From Eubacterium sp. (GTDB lineage: Bacteria > Bacillota > Clostridia > Lachnospirales > Lachnospiraceae), in contig JAFUDC010000091.1 in NCBI GenBank assembly GCA_017459345.1, forward strand, positions 62,001 to 126,000: a stretch of 64,000 nt of DNA, written 5' to 3'. Numbering within the stretch: position 1 is the first letter of the stretch; each line of letters opens with the position of its first letter. This document shows, in pieces, positions 33,206 to 42,432 of the stretch. A program made the translations under genes and the position numbers. The notes below the pieces were generated by a model. It worked only from the letters and a program-made list of their open reading frames with translations, had not been told where the DNA came from and made no database searches.

Positions 33206-34576
33206 CTACGGCCGGATGCTGCTCATTCTTTGCAAGAGACACACGGCCTCTATATGCACTGTCGCCGGGAACTGGTCCACCAGGCAGCAGCGGCTCACCT
33301 CATAGCCTGCCTCTTTAAAGAGGGCCAGGTCCCGCATCAGGCTGGTGGGTTTGCAGCTGACATAGACCATCTGGTCGATTCCGTAGTTGATGATCTTTTT
33401 AAGGGCTTTCGGATTAATGCCGTCCCTGGGCGGGTCGAGAACCAGGATATCCGGCTTCTCTGTGAGGTCATCAAGAACCTTCAGCACGTCTCCGGCAATA
33501 AATTCACAATTAGTTAGGCCGTTGTCTGCGGCGTTGGTCCGGGCAGCCTCCACGGCCTCCTCAACGATTTCCACTCCCACAACCTTCCTGGCTACCGGGG
33601 CCAGGATCTGGGCGATGGTGCCGGTGCCGGAGTAAAGATCGTAAATCAGCGTATCTTTGGTATCTCCCACATATTCCCTTACCCTGCTGTAGAGGACTTC
33701 CGCACTTGCCGTGTTGGTCTGGAAGAAGGAGAAGGGAGAGATGCGGAACTTCAGATCAAAGAGGTACTCGTAGAGATAATCCTGGCCGTAGAGGATCCGG
33801 GTCTCATCACTACGCACCACGTCCGCCAGGCTGTCATTGATGGTATGGAGGATACCGACAATCCTGCCTGACAGGTCTGTACCTATTACAGCATCCACAA
33901 AGGCTTCCCCATCCAAAGTGTCCTGGGAGCTGGTCACCAGATTGACCAGGATATCCCCGGTCTTTACAGACCGTCTCAGCACCAGGTGACGGAGGAAGCC
34001 CTCATGCCGCATGCGGTGGTAGAAAGTCTTGCCTTCCTGTCTGAAATAGGCAAGAATTCTCTGAAGCAGATTATTGAAGTCCGGATCCACGATCCGGCAG
34101 TCGGAAAGCTCCACGATATCATAGAAGCTGTTTCGCTTGTGCATGCCCAGGGTCAGGGGGCCGCCCTTCTCCTCATCCCCGAAGGTGAATTCCATCTTGT
34201 TTCGGTAGCCTTCGATAAGAGGACTGCCGTAGACAGCCTCGATGGCAAATCCGAATCCTGCCTGGCGGATTAGGGACTCCACCTGCTTTCTTTTCAGCTG
34301 CAGCTGGTGCTCATAGGAAATGTTCTGGTAGGCGCAGCCTCCGCAGCGGCCGAAATGGATGCATTCCGGCTGGTCAAGCTCTCTTGGAGACGGCTCCAGG
34401 ACTTCAAGCAGCCTTCCCTCAAACCGCCCCTTTTTCTTTTTGCTCACGCTGAAGCGGATAGTCTGCCCCTCCAGGGCATTCTTTACAATAACCAGATCAT
34501 CATCGATATATATAATCCCTTTGTTTGGGAATTCAGTTCGGTAGACCCTGCCGGTCAGGATGTCGCCTCTTTTCAT
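33206..34576 (-). CDS. rlmD: 23S rRNA (uracil-C5)-methyltransferase RlmD/RumA type
   Basis: A 456-residue enzyme. Residues 1-58 form an OB/TRAM domain (GDILTGRVYRTEFPNKGIIY) that grips RNA. ECIHFGRCGGCAY gives three of the four Cys of the 4Fe-4S cluster. The methyltransferase domain has LIYDLYSGTGTIAQIL for SAM, LDPPRDG, and the catalytic-Cys motif YVSCKPTSLMRDL. It methylates a uridine, as RlmD does at U1939 or RlmCD at U747 and U1939. A shorter relative is encoded at 57245. It reads away from the NSS transporter gene. Confidence 0.93.
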   Translation of the reverse strand: MKRGDILTGRVYRTEFPNKGIIYIDDDLVIVKNALEGQTIRFSVSKKKKGRFEGRLLEVLEPSPRELDQPECIHFGRCGGCAYQNISYEHQLQLKRKQVESLIRQAGFGFAIEAVYGSPLIEGYRNKMEFTFGDEEKGGPLTLGMHKRNSFYDIVELSDCRIVDPDFNNLLQRILAYFRQEGKTFYHRMRHEGFLRHLVLRRSVKTGDILVNLVTSSQDTLDGEAFVDAVIGTDLSGRIVGILHTINDSLADVVRSDETRILYGQDYLYEYLFDLKFRISPFSFFQTNTASAEVLYSRVREYVGDTKDTLIYDLYSGTGTIAQILAPVARKVVGVEIVEEAVEAARTNAADNGLTNCEFIAGDVLKVLDDLTEKPDILVLDPPRDGINPKALKKIINYGIDQMVYVSCKPTSLMRDLALFKEAGYEVSRCCLVDQFPATVHIEAVCLLQRMSSIRP

Positions 34577-34969
34577 CTTGTGTCCCTTTCATCGTCAGGA
34601 AGAATGAGCTCCCTCCAGGGCTGTACACTTTGAAAGATGTCTTCATGGGGAGAGAGTTCACTTTAATTAAACAATATTATAAACAGGATAATTGTACCTT
34701 TTCAGATTATAAAATGCAATAAATAATTCTACTGCAGTTGACTTATATCTATGTGCATCATAATCCTGGCATGGGGGTCTATTGACTGATCTTTAATGTG
34801 CATCTCCTCCAATCTGTGCATTTATAAGGCTTATATAAGAAAATAGGATTAAAAAGTCAGCACATTTTCTAATAGATAATCTCCTTAAACTGTGGTAGTA
34901 TAGACTTCGTATGACGAGAAGAGACGGTTAGAGGGACATGACAAGCCGTTTCAAGGAGGAGGAGAGAAT
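34577..34969 (+). other. 393-bp divergent intergenic region
   Basis: It should hold the promoters of rlmD (minus) and the transporter (plus). For the transporter an extended -10 box, TGGTAGTAT, lies at 34893-34901. GAGACGGTT near 34920 can pair with AAGCCGTTTC near 34942, forming a leader hairpin just before AAGGAGGAGG. I see no gene in it. Confidence 0.5.
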
Positions 34970-36367
34970 ATGAAAGAAAAAACAAAACGAGGCAGTTTTT
35001 CGGGCCAGCTGGGCTTTATCCTGGCGGCTGCGGGCTCTGCCGTAGGACTGGGTAATATATGGCGGTTTCCCTATCTGGCTGCCAAGGATGGCGGGGGCAT
35101 CTTTTTGCTCCTTTATCTGATACTGGCGCTGACCTTCGGGTTTACGCTGCTTACCACGGAGATTGCCATCGGGAGAAAGACCAGACAGAGTCCCCTGACA
35201 GCCTATGGCCAGATTGACCGGCGATTTGGCTGGATCGGGATCGTGGCCTGCCTGGTGCCCACCATCATCCTGCCTTACTACTGCGCCATCGGCGGATGGG
35301 TATTTAAGTACTTATCTGTCTATGTAACCGGCCAGGGGCATGCGGCAGCTGCCGACGGCTTCTTTACCGGATACATCACAGGCAATGTCCAGCCCATATT
35401 CTGGATGCTGATCTACTTTCTGATCACGGCTGTGATCGTGGTTTCCGGTGTAGAGCAGGGGATAGAGAAGTTCAGCAAGATTCTGATGCCGGTTCTGTTT
35501 ATCCTGATTACCGGGATCTCTGTCTTTGCCCTGACTTTAAAGCACACAGATCCTTCCGGTGCTGTGCGGACCGGCCTGCAGGGCTTTAAGATTTATGTGA
35601 TACCGAATTTTGAGGGAATGACCTTGAAATCATTCTTTATTGTGCTGATGGATGCTCTGGGCCAGCTTTTTTACTCCATCAGTGTTGCCATGGGAATTAT
35701 GATTGCCTATGGCTCCTACGCAAAGGAAGAGACCAATCTGATGGCCTCCATCAACCAGATTGAGTTCTTTGATACCCTGGTTGCCTTTCTGGCAGGACTC
35801 ATGATCATTCCGGCAGTATTTACATTTGCCGGAAAAGAGGGGATGGCCACGGGAGGACCGGGACTGATGTTTATCTCTCTTCCCAAGGTCTTTGAAGCCA
35901 TGGGAGCAGCCGGAGGCGTCATCGGCCTGGCTTTCTTTGTGATGGTATCCTTTGCGGCAGTGACATCATCGGTATCCATCATGGAGGCCATCGCCTCCAG
36001 CCTGATGGACAAGTTTAAGATCAGCAGGAACAAGGCCTGCATCATCATAATCATCTATACATTGATCGCGGGAACCATCGTCTGCCTGGGATACAACAAG
36101 CTCTACTTTGAACTGAAGCTGCCCAACGGAGCGGTGGGACAGATCCTTGACGTGATGGATTATGTCAGCAACAACTGGCTGATGCCGGTGGTAGCCTTGA
36201 GCACCTGCATCCTGATCGGCTGGGTGGCAGGCCCACAGGTTGTCATCGACGAGGTCACCCAGGATAAGCACCGATTCGGAAGAAAGAACCTTTATATCGT
36301 GATGATCCGCTTCATCGCTCCGGTTCTTTTGTTCGTCCTGCTCCTGCAGGCTTTCGGGGTGTTCTGA
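34970..36367 (+). CDS. Sodium-dependent neurotransmitter-type transporter (NSS family)
   Basis: A 465-residue membrane protein with about eleven hydrophobic segments. The N-terminal GQLGFILAAAGSAVGLGNIW and RFPYLAAKDGGG are the sodium- and substrate-binding unwound helix of the LeuT/NSS fold. Later segments such as SFAAVTSSVSIMEAIAS near residue 325 contain the second sodium site. Bacterial members import amino acids with sodium; the substrate here is not visible. The short eleven-helix form is common in bacteria. AAGGAGGAGG precedes the ATG. It is probably monocistronic. Confidence 0.95.
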   Translation: MKEKTKRGSFSGQLGFILAAAGSAVGLGNIWRFPYLAAKDGGGIFLLLYLILALTFGFTLLTTEIAIGRKTRQSPLTAYGQIDRRFGWIGIVACLVPTIILPYYCAIGGWVFKYLSVYVTGQGHAAAADGFFTGYITGNVQPIFWMLIYFLITAVIVVSGVEQGIEKFSKILMPVLFILITGISVFALTLKHTDPSGAVRTGLQGFKIYVIPNFEGMTLKSFFIVLMDALGQLFYSISVAMGIMIAYGSYAKEETNLMASINQIEFFDTLVAFLAGLMIIPAVFTFAGKEGMATGGPGLMFISLPKVFEAMGAAGGVIGLAFFVMVSFAAVTSSVSIMEAIASSLMDKFKISRNKACIIIIIYTLIAGTIVCLGYNKLYFELKLPNGAVGQILDVMDYVSNNWLMPVVALSTCILIGWVAGPQVVIDEVTQDKHRFGRKNLYIVMIRFIAPVLLFVLLLQAFGVF

Positions 36368-36438
36368 TTATCAATTACTTATTATTGATTAAAGATAATT
36401 GTCCAGGCAACAGTGTGACGTAGGAACATTTTCGAGCC

Positions 36439-36468
36439 TTGACAAAGTTTCGCAAATAACTATATAGA
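36439..36468 (+). promoter_or_regulatory. Promoter of prfC
   Basis: TTGACA (36439-36444) is followed after 16 or 18 bp by TATATA or TATAGA, about 30 bp before the start codon. Confidence 0.6.
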
Positions 36469-36493
36469 TTAGTATCGAAAGGATAACAATAAC

Positions 36494-38086
36494 ATGTCAG
36501 CTATGATTGACGAGATCAAAAAGCGAAGAACCTTTGCCATCATCTCTCACCCCGATGCGGGGAAAACTACCCTCACCGAGAAGTTCCTTCTCTACGGGGG
36601 AGTGATCAACCAGGCCGGGTCAGTGAAGGGCAAGGCCACGGCAAAGCACGCGGTTTCCGACTGGATGGAGATTGAGAAGGAGAGGGGTATCTCTGTCACC
36701 TCCTCCGTCCTCCAGTTTGAGTTTGGGGACTGCTGCATCAATATCCTGGATACACCTGGGCATCAGGATTTCTCGGAGGATACCTACCGGACCCTGATGG
36801 CAGCGGATTCCGCCGTGATGGTGATCGACGCCTCCAAGGGCGTGGAGGCCCAGACCAGGAAGCTCTTTAAGGTCTGCGCCATGAGACATATCCCCGTATT
36901 TACATTCATTAATAAGATGGACAGGGAGGCCCGGGATACCTTCGATCTCTTAGATGAGATTGAGAAGGAGTTGGGAATTCCCACCTGTCCGGTCAACTGG
37001 CCCATCGGATCGGGCAAGGCCTTCCGGGGAGTTTACGAGAGAGAGAGCCGGGAGATCGAGCTCTTCGAGGATACCATGAAGGGAACCAGGATGGGGACAG
37101 TCCGGCGGATTCCTGTGGAGGATGAGGGCGTATCCCGGTTTGTGGAGGATGAAGCCAGGGAACAGCTCTTAGAGGAGATTGAGCTTTTAGATGGCGCCAG
37201 TGCGGAGTTTGACCAGGAGCTTGTGGATGCGGGAGAGCTGTCTCCGGTATTCTTCGGGTCAGCCCTGATGAACTTCGGCGTGGAGACCTTCTTAAATCAT
37301 TTCCTGACTATGACCACCTCCCCACTGCCCAGAGTCTCTGACCAGGGGGTGATCGACCCCATGGAGGAGCAGGATTTCTCCGCCTTTGTCTTCAAGATTC
37401 AGGCAAATATGAATAAGGCCCACCGGGACAGGATCGCCTTTATGCGGATCTGCTCGGGAGAGTTTGAGGCGGGGATGGATGCCTGGCATGTCCAGGGGGG
37501 CAAGAAGGTCCGTCTCTCCCAGCCGCAGCAGATGATGGCCAACGGACGCAAGATGATTGAGACCGCCTACGGGGGAGACATCATCGGGATCTTTGACCCC
37601 GGCATCTTCTCCATCGGGGACACCATCACTTCTTCACCCAAACACTATGCCTATGAGGGAATACCTACCTTCGCCCCGGAGCACTTCGCCAGGGTGCGGC
37701 AGGTGGATACCATGAAGAGGAAGCAGTTTATCAAGGGGATCAATCAGATTGCCCAGGAGGGTGCCATCCAGATCTTCCAGGAGTTTAACACCGGTATGGA
37801 GGAAATCATCGTGGGCGTGGTGGGTGTGCTCCAGTTTGATGTGCTCACCTACAGACTGAAAAATGAGTACAATGTTGAGATAATTCTGGAGAAGCTCCCT
37901 TACGAGTATATCCGCTGGGTGGAGAACAAGGATATTGATATCAAGAACCTGCGGGGTACTTCTGATATGAAGAAGGTCAAGGATTTGAAGGGAAGGCCAC
38001 TCCTGTTATTCATAAACTCCTGGAGTGTGGGCATGACACTGGAGAGAAATGAAGGATTGGAGCTTACGGAATTCGGAAGAGAATAA
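36494..38086 (+). CDS. prfC: Peptide chain release factor 3
   Basis: A 530-residue translational GTPase that removes RF1 and RF2 from ribosomes after termination. G-domain motifs are complete: SHPDAGKTTLTEK (G1), ERGISVTSS (G2), DTPGHQDFSEDTYR (G3) and NKMDRE (G4). The later domains, including FVFKIQANMNKAHRDRIAFM and GVLQFDVLTYRL, match RF3 rather than EF-G. Length is normal. The next gene, a PurF homologue, lies 138 bp downstream after a stretch without a clear terminator. Confidence 0.96.
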   Translation: MSAMIDEIKKRRTFAIISHPDAGKTTLTEKFLLYGGVINQAGSVKGKATAKHAVSDWMEIEKERGISVTSSVLQFEFGDCCINILDTPGHQDFSEDTYRTLMAADSAVMVIDASKGVEAQTRKLFKVCAMRHIPVFTFINKMDREARDTFDLLDEIEKELGIPTCPVNWPIGSGKAFRGVYERESREIELFEDTMKGTRMGTVRRIPVEDEGVSRFVEDEAREQLLEEIELLDGASAEFDQELVDAGELSPVFFGSALMNFGVETFLNHFLTMTTSPLPRVSDQGVIDPMEEQDFSAFVFKIQANMNKAHRDRIAFMRICSGEFEAGMDAWHVQGGKKVRLSQPQQMMANGRKMIETAYGGDIIGIFDPGIFSIGDTITSSPKHYAYEGIPTFAPEHFARVRQVDTMKRKQFIKGINQIAQEGAIQIFQEFNTGMEEIIVGVVGVLQFDVLTYRLKNEYNVEIILEKLPYEYIRWVENKDIDIKNLRGTSDMKKVKDLKGRPLLLFINSWSVGMTLERNEGLELTEFGRE

Positions 38087-38224
38087 TTTTTTCAAGTTTT
38101 TGTATGGTAATGAGCAGGGTTCTATGTTATTATATTAACGTTACGAGCTCTGAGGCGCCTCCGGTTGATCGCAGAGCTGCGCGAAAAAAGACCTGAGATT
38201 AAGCATTTAAAAGGATAGGACATT

Positions 38225-39634
38225 ATGGGCGGAATATTTGGAGTAGTATCTAAGGAAAGTTGTGTATTTGACTTGTTTTTCGGAATTGACTATCATTCCC
38301 ACCTGGGAACCCGCAGGGGCGGTATGGCTACTTACGGGGAGAATGGCTTTGACCGGGCCATCCATAACATTGAGAACTCTCCTTTCAGGACCAAGTTTAC
38401 CAATGACATGAAGTCGATGGATGGCTATATGGGAATCGGATGTATCTCCGACTTTGAGCCCCAGCCTCTCCTGATGCATTCTCATTTCGGCAATTACGCC
38501 ATCACGACGGTGGGAAAGATCAACAACCAGGAGGAGTTGATCAGGGAAGCCTTTGAGAATGGCAAAACCCATTTCCAGGAGATGAGTGTGGGCGGAGTCA
38601 ACCCCACAGAGCTGGTGGCCGCCCTGATCAATGAGAAGAAGAGTATCTCCGATGGCATCCGCTATGCCCAGGAGAAGATCGACGGCTCCATGACCCTGAT
38701 GATCATGACGGAGAATGGCATCTTTGCAGCCAGGGACCTGCTGGGAAGGACCCCTCTCTTTATCGGGGAGAATGAGAACGGCCACTGCATTTCCTTTGAG
38801 GATTTTGCCTATGCCAACCTGGGCTATAAGACCTGTAAGGAACTAGGCCCCGGCGAGGTCGTTTTTGTCACTGCGGATAAGGTCCGCACGGTGGTTTGTC
38901 CGGGAGATAAGATGAAGATCTGCTCCTTCCTCTGGATTTATTATGGTTATCCCAACGCCTCCTATGAAGGGGTAAATGTGGAAGTCATGAGATATAAGTG
39001 CGGTGAACTGCTGGCAAAGCGTGACGATGTGAAGGCCGACTGTGTGGCCGGCGTGCCGGATTCCGGGACAGCTCATGCGGTTGGTTATGCCAATGAGTCG
39101 GGGATTCCATTTGCCAGACCCTTTATCAAGTACACACCCACCTGGCCCAGGTCCTTCATGCCGCCTACCCAGACCAAGAGAGATCTGATTGCCAGGATGA
39201 AGCTGATTCCCGTTGACCCGCTGATCCGGGACAAGAGCCTGCTCCTCATCGATGAGTCCATCGTAAGGGGAACCCAGCTGAGGGAAACCACAGAGTATCT
39301 CTATGAACATGGAGCTAAGGAGGTGCATGTCCGCCCGGCCTGCCCGCCTCTGCTCTTCGGATGCAAATATCTGAACTTCTCCAGGTCCAAGTCAGATCTT
39401 GACCTGATTGCCCGCAGGACGATTCTTAAGAGAGAGGGAGACAAGGCGGATGATCCGGAAGTGCTGGCCAGGTATGCTGATCCGGACACACCGGAATATG
39501 AGGCCATGCTTGAAGATATGCGCAAGGAACAGAACTTTACCAGCCTCCGCTACCACAGGCTGGATGACATGATTGAGTCCATCGGCATAGACCCTGACTG
39601 CCTGTGCACCTACTGCTGGGACGGGCGGGAGTAG
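38225..39634 (+). CDS. PurF-like amidophosphoribosyltransferase homologue lacking the catalytic Cys
   Basis: A 469-residue protein with the PurF domain order: an N-terminal Ntn-hydrolase glutaminase fold and a C-terminal phosphoribosyltransferase domain with AGVPDSGTAHAVGYA and the PRPP motif LLIDESIVRGTQLRE (about residues 338-352). Active PurF begins MCGI, and the Cys becomes the nucleophile after Met removal. Here the codons are ATG GGC GGA, giving MGGIFG, so the nucleophile is absent. The next conserved segment is HLGTRRGGMATY rather than HRGQESAG. The protein cannot use glutamine in the usual way. It may use ammonia, bind glutamine as a signal, or do another job. I recall similar MGGxFG proteins from other Lachnospiraceae. 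Confidence 0.88.
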   Translation: MGGIFGVVSKESCVFDLFFGIDYHSHLGTRRGGMATYGENGFDRAIHNIENSPFRTKFTNDMKSMDGYMGIGCISDFEPQPLLMHSHFGNYAITTVGKINNQEELIREAFENGKTHFQEMSVGGVNPTELVAALINEKKSISDGIRYAQEKIDGSMTLMIMTENGIFAARDLLGRTPLFIGENENGHCISFEDFAYANLGYKTCKELGPGEVVFVTADKVRTVVCPGDKMKICSFLWIYYGYPNASYEGVNVEVMRYKCGELLAKRDDVKADCVAGVPDSGTAHAVGYANESGIPFARPFIKYTPTWPRSFMPPTQTKRDLIARMKLIPVDPLIRDKSLLLIDESIVRGTQLRETTEYLYEHGAKEVHVRPACPPLLFGCKYLNFSRSKSDLDLIARRTILKREGDKADDPEVLARYADPDTPEYEAMLEDMRKEQNFTSLRYHRLDDMIESIGIDPDCLCTYCWDGRE

Positions 39635-39712
39635 ACGGCATCAGACCACGAACAGGCAGTGCGCGTGAGATGGGTTTTTGTTGGCGGATATAAAGGTAAA
39701 GGATTAGATATT

Positions 39713-40285
39713 ATGAAAAAAGATGATTTTAAGGTATACTCCAACCCCAACATCAAAAAGAGGATGATGGAGGAAGAGGTTGAATTTGAGCTGGAGATTC
39801 CCGATGAGGAAAGCATTGCCATGCTGTTTATCTCAAGCCCCTACTTTATCACCCTGATGCGGGGGCAGGATATGTTCTACTATCCCACAGACCTGTCTGC
39901 GGACGAATCACTGATCGCCCCTCTCTTTAACAGGGAGGTCCTTCTTGATTTCGTGGAATCCAGCAAGCTGGTCAGGATGAAGGAAGAAGTCCCTCTGCCT
40001 GTATTGCTTCATATTCCCCTGGAAGATGAGGACGGGGACCAGCAGATGGTCTCCCTCTTTGAAGGTATCATGCAGGTTGAGTTTATGAAGTTCTTCCAGA
40101 CGGTGGTGATGGTCACCAATCCCGAGGCCGGACTGGCTGAGGAGTTTGACGATGTATTTGAGAATCTGGTAGGTGATCTCGAGGAGAACGGCTATCTGGA
40201 TCAGGCTCTCGCCAACATCGCAGCCTATATGGACAATCCGGACCTTCTCGCCGAGCTTCTTTTCCCGGAGGATGAGGAAGAATAG
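39713..40285 (+). CDS. Acidic cytosolic protein of unknown function
   Basis: ATG 39713 has AAAGGA upstream; a longer in-frame start at 39659 lacks a site. The product has 190 residues, with no signal peptide or membrane segment, and is acidic (many Glu and Asp, ending PEDEEE). Segments such as SIAMLFISSPYFITLMRG and EVEFELEIPDEES suggest a small alpha/beta protein. I do not recognise a family. It lies 78 bp after the PurF homologue and ends before a long terminator hairpin, so the two may share a transcript. Confidence 0.7.
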   Translation: MKKDDFKVYSNPNIKKRMMEEEVEFELEIPDEESIAMLFISSPYFITLMRGQDMFYYPTDLSADESLIAPLFNREVLLDFVESSKLVRMKEEVPLPVLLHIPLEDEDGDQQMVSLFEGIMQVEFMKFFQTVVMVTNPEAGLAEEFDDVFENLVGDLEENGYLDQALANIAAYMDNPDLLAELLFPEDEEE

Positions 40286-40373
40286 TTTTATCGGAAAAGA
40301 GGCAATTTCTTTCGAGGAAAGAATAAAAGGCAGAGTTGAAAATGAGATAATTTATCGTTAAAGTGTAATATGG

Positions 40374-40420
40374 GGGCTTCTTATTGATAATGATAATTAG
40401 TATCAATAAGAAGCCCTTTC
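40374..40420 (+). terminator. Long hairpin terminator before nifS
   Basis: GGGCTTCTTATTGATA (40374-40389) and TATCAATAAGAAGCCC (40401-40416) form a perfect 16-bp stem, followed by TTTCCTT. Confidence 0.82.
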
Positions 40421-40426
40421 CTTAAG

Positions 40427-40455
40427 TTGACAAAAAAGATGACGATATATATAAT
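40427..40455 (+). promoter_or_regulatory. Perfect consensus promoter of nifS-nifU
   Basis: TTGACA (40427-40432) and TATAAT (40450-40455) are 17 bp apart. The leader is about 105 nt and has short complementary stretches (GGCAG and CTGTC), but I see no named riboswitch or IscR site. Confidence 0.88.
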
Positions 40456-40568
40456 AGTCATAGTCATAAACATATAAGGCAGGTATGAATGCTTCAGAGC
40501 TTGAGCTTATGCCTGTCAGATGTTGATGACGAATCTGAATAAGAAAAGTAAGAAAAGAGGGTAGACAT

Positions 40569-41756
40569 ATGTATATATATGCAGATAATGCTGCTACAAC
40601 CAAGACCAGCCCCGCTGCAATCGAAGCCATGACCAGATGTATGGAGGATTTCTACGGGAATCCCTCCAGCCTTCATACGGTAGGACAGAAGGCAGCGGAA
40701 GTACTTCAGAAGGCAAGAGAAGATGTGGCAGAGATCCTGGGAGCAGATTTTAATGAGATATACTTTACTTCCGGCGGCAGCGAGGCCGATAACCAGGCCA
40801 TCCGGTCCGCCGCCACATTTGGCGCCAGGAAGGGTAAAAAGCATCTGATTTCCACCACCATAGAGCATCATGCCGTTCTCCACACACTGAACAAGCTGGA
40901 GAAAGAAGGCTTTGAGGTGACACTCCTTCCTGTGGGTAAAGACGGCATCGTAGATCCTAAGGATCTTGAGGCTGCCATCCGGGAGGATACCGCCCTGGTA
41001 ACCATCATGTATGCCAACAATGAGATCGGAACCCTCCAGCCCATCGATGAGATTGCTGAGATCTGTGCGGCAAAGAAGGTAATCTTCCACACAGATGCCG
41101 TTCAGGCCGTGGGACATGTGCCCATCAATGTACATGAGCAGAAGATTGATATGCTCTCCCTTTCCGCCCATAAGTTCAACGGGCCAAGGGGAATCGGCGT
41201 CCTCTATGCAAAAAGAGGCGTTCCGCTCTTTAACCTGATTGAGGGCGGTGCCCAGGAAAGAGGCAGAAGGGCCGGCACAGAGAACCTTCCGGCTATCGTG
41301 GGCATGGTGACTGCTTTGAAGGATGCGGTGACCGACATGGAGGCCAAGGAAGCTAAGACAGCTGCCCTTCGGGACCGCCTGATTGCAGGCCTGTCCAAGG
41401 TGCCCCACTCCGTACTGAACGGCGATCCGGTAAAGAGACTTCCCGGCAATGTGAACTTCTGCTTTGAGGGCATCGAGGGTGAATCCCTCCTGCTTCTCCT
41501 GGATGAGAAGGGAATCGCAGCCTCCTCAGGAAGCGCCTGTACTTCCGGATCTTTAGATCCCAGCCATGTGCTCCTTGCCATCGGCCTGCCCCACGAGGTG
41601 GCTCACGGTTCCCTGAGACTATCTATCAATGAAGATTTTACCGAAGATGACATAGATTATATTGTGAAGGCCGTTCCTGAGGTTGTGAATTACTTAAGAG
41701 ATATCTCACCCATGTGGGAGGACCTGGAGAAAGGAGAGAAAGAGCATGTTATATAG
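40569..41756 (+). CDS. nifS: Cysteine desulfurase NifS
   Basis: A 395-residue fold type I PLP enzyme that takes sulfur from cysteine for iron-sulfur assembly. [17 protein letters not shown] is the N-terminus, [13 protein letters not shown] and [16 protein letters not shown] surround the PLP Lys, and [10 protein letters not shown] holds the active Cys on a long loop. This matches the IscS/NifS type rather than SufS. AAGAGGGTAGACAT precedes the ATG. The gene overlaps nifU by 11 bp, so the two are coupled. Confidence 0.97.
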   Translation: MYIYADNAATTKTSPAAIEAMTRCMEDFYGNPSSLHTVGQKAAEVLQKAREDVAEILGADFNEIYFTSGGSEADNQAIRSAATFGARKGKKHLISTTIEHHAVLHTLNKLEKEGFEVTLLPVGKDGIVDPKDLEAAIREDTALVTIMYANNEIGTLQPIDEIAEICAAKKVIFHTDAVQAVGHVPINVHEQKIDMLSLSAHKFNGPRGIGVLYAKRGVPLFNLIEGGAQERGRRAGTENLPAIVGMVTALKDAVTDMEAKEAKTAALRDRLIAGLSKVPHSVLNGDPVKRLPGNVNFCFEGIEGESLLLLLDEKGIAASSGSACTSGSLDPSHVLLAIGLPHEVAHGSLRLSINEDFTEDDIDYIVKAVPEVVNYLRDISPMWEDLEKGEKEHVI

Positions 41757-42171
41757 TGAAGTAGTAATGGATCATTTCCGCAATCCCAGAAACCTTGGCA
41801 AGATGGAAGATGCAGACGGCATCGGCGTTGTGGGCAACGCCAAGTGCGGAGATATCATGAAGATGTATATCAAGGTGGAGGACGGAATTATCACGGATGT
41901 GAAGTTCAATACCTTCGGCTGCGGGTCAGCCATCGCATCCAGCTCCATGGCAACAGAGATGATCAAGGGCAAGTCCATCGATGAAGCCCTGGATCTTTCC
42001 AACAAGGCTGTTGTGGAGGCCCTGGAAGGACTGCCAACCCACAAGATCCACTGTTCCGTCCTGGCAGAGGAAGCAGTAAAGGCAGCAGTTAAGGACTACT
42101 ATGACAAGAACGGCATCGCCTACAACGAGGCTGATTTCGCTCCGGGTCATCATGACCACGACCATAACTAG
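41746..42171 (+). CDS. nifU: NifU/IscU-type iron-sulfur scaffold
   Basis: A 141-residue scaffold on which the Fe-S cluster is built. The three conserved Cys are present: [22 protein letters not shown] and [10 protein letters not shown]. Only the IscU-like N-terminal domain is present; the other NifU domains are absent. The C-terminus ends HHDHDHN, a small His/Asp tail that might bind metal. Translationally coupled to nifS. Confidence 0.97.
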   Translation: MLYSEVVMDHFRNPRNLGKMEDADGIGVVGNAKCGDIMKMYIKVEDGIITDVKFNTFGCGSAIASSSMATEMIKGKSIDEALDLSNKAVVEALEGLPTHKIHCSVLAEEAVKAAVKDYYDKNGIAYNEADFAPGHHDHDHN

Positions 42172-42263
42172 GAATATTTTGCAGTCAGGGAATCATGCTC
42201 AGATAAGCTGTTGGCGGGCATAGATTCACCGGCATTTACAGTATCATATAATTGACTTATCAC

Positions 42264-42304
42264 ACCGTATCAGACTTTCGAAATAAGGCTGGTACGGTTT
42301 TTTT
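42264..42304 (+). terminator. Intrinsic terminator after nifU
   Basis: ACCGTATCAG (42264-42273) pairs with CTGGTACGGT (42289-42298), one T-G pair, followed by a T run. Confidence 0.8.
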
Positions 42305-42340
42305 GTGATAGAGTTTATCATGCAGATGATGGTTGTTTTT

Positions 42341-42365
42341 TGTGACATTTTTGCGACGTTTGTGC
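42341..42365 (+). promoter_or_regulatory. GTGAC-repeat element upstream of the first adhesin gene
   Basis: GTGAC (42342), GCGAC (42353) and GTGC (42362) lie in a T-rich frame. The first two are 11 bp apart, about one helical turn. The element recurs upstream of the second adhesin gene at 48913-48936 and is followed in both by an ATTG segment. Probably a site for a shared regulator. Confidence 0.6.
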
Positions 42366-42432
42366 TTAAATGATTGTATTTTTTATTATGAAATGATAAG
42401 ATTGCCATGATTAAAGGGAAAGGAGGATCAGC

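Noticed and set aside
40494..41408. Minus-strand frame opposite nifS
   Set aside because: Overlaps nifS, which has all catalytic motifs and a consensus promoter.
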